A stretch of DNA of 26,000 nucleotides from Glandiceps talaboti (Eukaryota; Hemichordata; Enteropneusta; Spengelidae). The DNA is taken from assembly GCF_964340395.1 (NCBI RefSeq), contig NC_135556.1, positions 12,616,410-12,642,409 on the forward strand. The letters are read 5' to 3'. Under the pieces are notes generated by a model. It worked only from the letters and a program-made list of their open reading frames with translations. It was not told the origin of the DNA and ran no database searches. The position numbers and the translations under genes were made by a program. Positions 21,004 to 26,000 of the stretch are shown here, piece after piece; positions within the stretch are counted from its first letter, which is position 1; the number at the start of each line of letters is the position of its first letter.

Positions 21004-21300
21004 TTGAAGAGTCAGAGACAACCAAGAATTAAAAGACACACGTGTGTATATGATTATTATACCCAAGAGCATCATTCAAAACTGAGAAACACAGATGTTG
21101 ACATTAAAAATAATCTGAACAAAGATATTCATCAGCTTGGTAGATCAAATGATTTACAAATGTTATATGTACGAGCAGTTCAAAGTTTTTTGGCATTGAA
21201 TGACATTCTGATGAGGATCCTCGACCAACTGACAGATCGAAAGCTCAATGCCAAAAAAAATTTGAAGTGTTTGTGTATTATTATAATTTTTTGTAAATAA
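21004..21300 (+). other. Unassigned 98-codon frame inside candidate intron 1
   Basis: Open plus-strand frame beginning with TTG, preceded by a possible acceptor (TTTTTGAAG). It ends in TAA, with AATAAA overlapping the stop. Part of it looks protein-like (LNKDIHQLGRSNDLQMLYVR, then AVQSFLALNDILMRILDQL), an amphipathic helical pattern. The last 15 residues are low-complexity. I do not recognise it. It could be the last exon of an antisense gene, a transposon ORF relic, or chance. Confidence 0.2.
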
Positions 21301-21768
21301 AAAATAATCTCTTCAATTCACCAGTAATTTAAGAATGATATTTCCTCAAATACTGGTACTCAGTACCTGTAGATATCAGGGAATGAGGTTTGTAACATTT
21401 AATTAAGGCCTCTTTGAATTGAATTGAGAACATTTCATGGTCACAATACTATTTGTATCACAATGACAAATGTGTTGATTTTCGTATGATATGGGTAGAC
21501 TATTGATTATGTGTTGTTGTGTTCTCAGTCTATTTACAAACAATAAGGTATAGAAAATATACTTGTATTCTTTAACATAACATCACCATATACAAATGGG
21601 TTGATAGACAGTGTCTGTCAGCTTTTTATATGCAAAGGATCCACAGAGTTGTTAAATTCTTAGCATGTTGTTGATGCCATTTTAACATTGTATTTATTGT
21701 ATTGTATGATCATCATGAACGGTGTTGGGTTTTTTTGCATTTTTTTTGTTTCTCTTCTTGTGAAGGCT

Positions 21769-21812
21769 TAATAAATAAATAAATAAATATATAAATAAAT
21801 ATAAAATAAATA
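21769..21812 (+). repeat. (AAAT)n tract, possible LINE 3' tail
   Basis: TAATAAATAAATAAATAAAT and related units. The preceding 100 bases (T-rich, ending GTGAAGGCTTAATAAATAAA) resemble the 3' end of CR1/L2-type non-LTR retrotransposons, which terminate in short microsatellites. No reverse transcriptase is present. The LINE reading is a guess. Confidence 0.45.
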
Positions 21813-22030
21813 CTTCTAATAGTAATAAATCATATGTATGAGTTTTTCTTGCATGCCCAAACACTGATATACATATCCTTCCTCCATACTTTCAACTATT
21901 AATAGGCCATCACTTCCCCCTATACTGGATAGGATTTCTTGTCAGGAAATATTACAAATTAATGCAGGAAGGTCATCCATCTAAACTACTGTTTTCAGGG
22001 ATAACCATATCCAGGATAACAAGAAAGGGT

Positions 22031-22061
22031 CAGTGACCTTAATATCCCCTTAAGGTCACTG
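22031..22061. repeat. Perfect 12-bp hairpin CAGTGACCTTAA
   Basis: CAGTGACCTTAA at 22031-22042, loop of 7 bases, perfect complement at 22050-22061. No T-run follows and no gene ends here, so a terminator role is not supported. Confidence 0.8.
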
Positions 22062-22478
22062 TTTTCCATGAATCCTGTGACGCTAACTTACAAATAATCA
22101 ATATTTTAATGTCGACCAGAGTCAAAATTTGAATTATACTGTAAAACATGGCTGTCCTTATCATATTATTATACATTGATGGAGACAATGACAAACCATT
22201 CATTACCATAATTTGTATATAGTTCCTATGACCTTTCCTGACCTTGTCGTGCTGAGTGTAGCCACCTGACAGCTGTTTAGAGATAGTGGAACGACCCATT
22301 TCAATGTTGTGATGTATTTTCTTTCATGGGGAATTGCTTTTTACGTAAAAGCAGAAGTCGATTACATGTACATGTACTTTTCTTTCAGATTACTTCCATT
22401 GATTAAGGAAGAGTTAAATCAATAATTTGGCTGAATTCACTTTTGTAGAAAACACATTGTTAATTATTAGATATTGTA

Positions 22479-22617
22479 CTCCAATATTTGTCTTTGTTCA
22501 TGCTTGGAAAGTACAAGTGACATAAGGGGCCTTGTCAATATGAGTTGAAGGCGAGTAGTGACAAACCCCTTATGTAACAAGTCTTTCCCAGCTGAATGAA
22601 GAAAAAATACTAGAGAG
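22479..22617. mobile_element. Foldback MITE, family D copy 2 (139 bp, TA flanks)
   Basis: Same family as 19969-20109: CTCCAATATTTGTCTTTGTTC on the left, complement of CTCTCTAGTATTTTTTCTTC on the right, and inner arms TGACATAAGGGG / CCCCTTATGTAAC. TA flanks are at 22477-22478 and 22618-22619. Length and layout agree to within 2 bp with copy 1, though the sequence has drifted. Confidence 0.82.
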
Positions 22618-24259
22618 TAATGCAAACATACCTGTCCACACTTAATTTGTGGAAAAATAGGGAAAAATGATGATTCTGAACTAGTATATGTATTTCAAGC
22701 ATCACACATCCTATGACGTAGACACTCATTGTTGTAATATAGAACAAACCGGGTATAAATTACACATTTTCTGTTTGAACATGTATAACTTGGCTTGTGC
22801 ATGATATACATTTGTTGAAAATCAGATGAAAGGTCAGCAGTCAGTCATCACTCAACATCATAACAGCAAGATTATGTACATGTAGTCACACTAACAGAAA
22901 TGCCAAAACACCACACCCCCTCACCAAGTCAGTGTTGTACATAGTATTACAGAAATAAATGTATTGAAAATGAACAAGTCTGTACTGATTATTTGGTTTC
23001 CATAGTTACAGCTAATTTCTTCTAGTGGTTTTTAACAGACAACAGACTTCATAGTCAGACATAGAAATAATCCAAATTATTCTGAACACAAAACTTGAAA
23101 AATTACAATCTTTGACTCTTGTAATGATTACAGATTTTATCATTTAATGTTGAGTTTTGACTCCTGATGCTCGGAAATCTCAAAACAGAATCAGAATCAG
23201 AATGTTTTTAACATATCCTTTTATGTATTAGCCAGGTTCAACTACAAAAATGAATAACACAAAATTCTGTATGCCAAAAATATTTTGATAACACCATTAT
23301 TAAGAGTCTACACATGAAAATTTGAATCAAAATTCTGTGGGGGAAAGGAGATGGAGTGAATTCTGAAGTCTGACCAGACGGTCTTGGCTTCTAAAACATG
23401 ATGGGGTTTTCCTAAAAATCCAGAGAATTTTCATCGACCACAATTTAAAACCTGATCTGACGAGTACATGTCGTTAGTAGTACACACTAACCGCTGTGGA
23501 ATCTAATGTTTACTACATTGTGTACTGTGGAATTCAGGCAGGGAATACGTGGACCAGAATAATAACGAAAACACACCTTAGATATTGTCATCATACCAAC
23601 AATCAAAACCCTGTTTACTAATAATTCCAGTGGGCAGATGATATCTGAGTCATCGAAAAGTGGTGTCCTTGAGTCAGCTGAACCGGTATGACCTGGAGAA
23701 CTCCGTCACTTCAACAACACAGCTCTCAAAATGTATCATCAACGATCATATATCGATACATTATATAATGTGGTGCTACAAACTTATTAGTTGCTGGGTC
23801 TTATGTTGTCAAAACAAACAACGAAATCATGATATCATAAATCCTGCTTGTTGTTTCGTGACCTGTAACGTCCTAAATCACATGGACGGCGAGGGTCATG
23901 AGTGTACAAAATGTAGGTGTATGGGTGTTGCAAATCATTACATGTCATGATGTGTACCAAATTCCATCAGGTGCGATAGCTATGTGTGTATAATTATAAG
24001 AACTTATTCCAGAGAAATTGCAAGAAAAACACCTAAAATGTGCATATTTCAATAATGTCTTCACATATGAACGTGAATTGCTGCAAATATTCGTCGGATT
24101 AACATGATCGGTTACGAGCTGTGCGAGGTACGTTAACGTAACGCTAGGGTCCCACCTTTCAACAAGACGCTACGCCCATGGAATTAGTTGCAGTCTACTA
24201 CAGTAGATTCAATAGTATAGCCCACCCTAATGCTACCGATGTGTCAAAATAATACTTAC
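22618..24259. other. No gene found
   Basis: AT-rich DNA between the last foldback element and the candidate first exon. A (CAGAAT)-type short repeat is near 23187-23202. The plus-strand frame at 23660-23950 (96 codons, Cys-rich end) has no domain pattern I recognise. CpG content rises from about 24050 towards the promoter candidate. Confidence 0.45.
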
Positions 24260-24390
24260 ATTTTAGTCTGTACAGTGCAAAGTAATGATCACACAACTGA
24301 TCCGTCGACATACTCCTGCAATTTATCAGGCTAGTAATCCTTGTAGCTCTAGCAATGACGCCATTTTGGATATCCCGTCGTATCCCATCA
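24260..24390 (-). promoter_or_regulatory. FHIP1B: Candidate 5' UTR exon 1 and core promoter of FHIP1
   Basis: The coding exon at 17552 begins with an acceptor, so at least one non-coding exon lies upstream. On the minus strand the best donor I found is AAT|GTAAGTATT, cutting after 24260. About 100 bases upstream is AAAATGGCGTCA (24366-24355), which fits a YY1-type element as often found just downstream of transcription starts, overlapping a half CRE (CGTCA). The surrounding 170 bases hold about 11 CpG, far more than neighbouring DNA, as expected of an unmethylated promoter. TTGCGCAA at 24439-24446 matches the C/EBP core palindrome. The right boundary is a guess. This is inference; no transcript supports it. 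Confidence 0.38.
24326..24364 (-). other. Possible short upstream ORF in the candidate 5' UTR exon
   Basis: Within the candidate exon 1, an ATG that overlaps the YY1-like motif opens a frame of 12 codons, MASLLELQGLLA, closed by TGA. If the exon is real this would be an upstream ORF that could lower translation of FHIP1. It could also be chance, since the ATGGCG is explained by the YY1 motif alone. Confidence 0.25.
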
Positions 24391-25350
24391 TTCGTCTGTA
24401 CCAGCCGTTAAAATACCAAACACATGGTGGCGCTCTTCTTGCGCAACGATGTGTGAATATTCGCATGTGAAATAGTGTAGAATACGGTTACAGATCTCGC
24501 CAGTAGGTAAAACACATGGATTTTAATGAGAACGATTACTAATCAAGCAATGGGTACTTTCAATATCATATCTGCTCGCAATATATTTTTCAGGAATTAC
24601 CAGAGTTTTGATTAATATAGTCCAAGGACTGGGGTACGGAACTTGAAATTCCTGAGAACTTGCCAAGACAAGATAGTAAACCATGTATGCCAAAGACCTC
24701 AAACAGACCATTCCAGAGTTTCTGGAAAGATGGGGTCATTGAAATCGCCATCAAGAACATTTATAACTTTAGTCTTCTATTTTGAATGTATTAAATCATA
24801 GACCCTCCACCTAAAAAATATATTTTTTTTAAATTTACTTTTGTGTAATAAATAGTACCAAAAAAATTACAACCGGTGACAGGCAAGCAGTTACAAACGC
24901 GAACTTGTTACAAACAGGGAAAGTAAATGAACTGGATGAAGAACGCAATTAAGAACGCTTGGCACACTGTATGTTGTATGTACAGAGACTTGCATTACAT
25001 TTCATAGTTTGATAAGAACATTTTAATGTCCTCTTTACGTGTATATAAAACTGTCAGGGAACGAGGAATTTGTTAGTGAATGTGAATTATTATGAAAAGA
25101 GGCCATATAAAAGTCTTACACCATATACAATTTCTCAACTATACTATAAGAATCAATAAACATTCATAATTAGCAGAAATTAAAACTATATTATTTCAAT
25201 ATATGTTTTACGATTTTTACCCCTGTCAACATCGTATCTAATAATAAGCAATTATAGTCGCCTCCTTTTCAAAATGAAGTGACCAACATTCGAACTGACA
25301 AATTTCACACAAGTCTTTAGCTGGGAAAAATCACATGTTAGGGTCGGGGT

Positions 25351-25362
25351 CCCCCCCCCCCC
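25351..25362 (+). repeat. C12 homopolymer
   Basis: Twelve C in a row, flanked by GGGGT and GGGT, in an AT-rich setting. The length is prone to sequencing error. Confidence 0.85.
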
Positions 25363-25487
25363 GGGTCTACAGGAAAATATAACGTTTTACAATTCATTTA
25401 AATCAATGCTTATAAATACATCGAATCTAAGGGATCATATTTTGAAAATAAATAAATAAAGCAATGCAATGGTGTTATATTCACTGG

Positions 25488-25493
25488 TTTATT
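25488..25493 (-). terminator. Candidate polyadenylation signal AATAAA
   Basis: AATAAA on the minus strand, 26 bases past the stop of the candidate terminal exon, followed by an AT-rich stretch. The hexamer is common by chance in AT-rich DNA, so it supports the exon only through its position. Confidence 0.25.
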
Positions 25494-25519
25494 GCCAGTT
25501 TTAAATGTAGAGTTATTTT

Positions 25520-25653
25520 CTACCGTACGCGTCGTCTGAATGCTATTTTCGTCTTGGTGTCTCGTATCAAGTTCAATAGGTAATCTGTATACTGGTCGTC
25601 CTTGAGCCACTCGATATTCAGGGGTGTTTTACAACTATTTATATTTTTGATGT
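25520..25653 (-). CDS. Candidate 3'-terminal coding exon of an upstream neighbour, unassigned
   Basis: From a possible acceptor TTTGAG (AG at 25655-25654) a minus-strand frame runs about 44 codons to TAG at 25522-25520. It reads ...PLNIEWLKDDQYTDYLLNLI then RDTKTKIAFRRRVR. I do not recognise it. Supporting points are protein-like composition, a base content richer in G+C than the flanks, and AATAAA 26 bases after the stop. Against it, an overlapping frame on the same strand (25610-25410, start GTG) is also open and similarly charged, and no upstream exon was found. If real, it places a head-to-tail neighbour about 1.1 kb upstream of the FHIP1 promoter candidate. Confidence 0.25.
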
Positions 25654-25679
25654 CTCAAATCAAATAAATAATGATTCAG

Positions 25680-25793
25680 CTATCCTTCAGCCCCCTCATA
25701 TTTAGCCATGTTTGTACTTGGTGCCAATTTTAGATTTGATTGTTCAGCGACGCTATTTATAGTTTACCTTTTGTTATGCTAATTAGTGACTCA
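25680..25793 (-). promoter_or_regulatory. TATA-box, AP-1 and short-ORF cluster
   Basis: Reading the minus strand: TGAGTCA (25793-25787, a perfect AP-1 core), TATAAATAG (25761-25753, a full TATA consensus), then ATGGCT at 25709 in a fair Kozak context, opening a 9-codon frame (MAKYEGAEG) ended by TAG at 25680. The spacing resembles a compact promoter, but the ORF is tiny and nothing downstream joins it. It may be chance in AT-rich DNA. Confidence 0.18.
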
Positions 25794-26000
25794 CAGCTCT
25801 GTGTTCTATACAATCGGACTGGACAGCTCTTTATACTGTCAAACCAAGATATTTTCGCTACCAACTAGAATATTTTGGGATTTTTCACTTTTCAGCTAGT
25901 CTTCGTAGACCAACTGTCACTAATAAACAGACTAGTACATTGTGTTTATGCACAAGAAGGCATAATTTTAGTCACCTTTTATTTTTTGCCCAGTCTATAG

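Noticed and set aside
23660-23950. 96-codon plus-strand frame with a Cys-rich tail
   Set aside because: The Cys spacing does not match a zinc-binding family I know, and the frame has no supporting splice or promoter signals.
24285-24470. 61-codon plus-strand frame in the CpG-rich block
   Set aside because: Antisense to the promoter candidate; openness is explained by local G+C content.

Overview
The window looks like AT-rich nuclear DNA of an animal, most likely a marine invertebrate (a non-vertebrate deuterostome or a lophotrochozoan). It holds one gene with GT/AG introns of up to 8.4 kb, many short inverted-repeat transposon relics, and a striking excess of the palindrome TACATGTA. The species cannot be named from the sequence. 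There is no sign of bacterial genes, operons, tRNA, rRNA or CRISPR.

Most of the window is one minus-strand gene. Six coding exons were pieced together by reading splice sites and matching remembered family motifs: 17552-16763, 15864-15706, 13911-13825, 5424-5257, 3965-3886 and 3025-2088. They join in frame into 735 residues of an FHF complex subunit HOOK-interacting protein 1 (FHIP1A/FHIP1B, formerly FAM160A1/A2), a linker between Hook-dynein adaptors and early endosomes. The start codon is present. The last exon seen ends at a donor in phase 1, so the conserved C-terminal part lies beyond the left edge. A CpG-rich stretch at about 24.3-24.5 kb with a YY1-like ATGGCG motif and a good minus-strand donor is a candidate promoter and 5' UTR exon. 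If correct, intron 1 is about 6.7 kb.

The right end may hold the 3' end of an upstream neighbour on the same strand: a short open frame (about 25653-25520) followed 26 bases later by AATAAA. This is weak and unassigned.

The introns carry seven foldback (MITE-like) elements of five families, all flanked by a TA dinucleotide: two copies of a 325/331-bp family (1707-2031, 15284-15614), singletons at 4858-5203 and 7706-8041, two copies of a 141/139-bp family (19969-20109, 22479-22617), and one at 20771-20971. There is also a 1.0-kb element with TTAA flanks (18429-19448), a dispersed repeat in two copies, one of which carries a tandem triplication of a 24-mer, and a tandem duplication in which each unit carries a perfect E2F consensus. 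No new multi-gene system was found. The interest lies in the exon reconstruction, the dense set of TA-flanked foldback families, and short recurring motifs at indel or hairpin sites.
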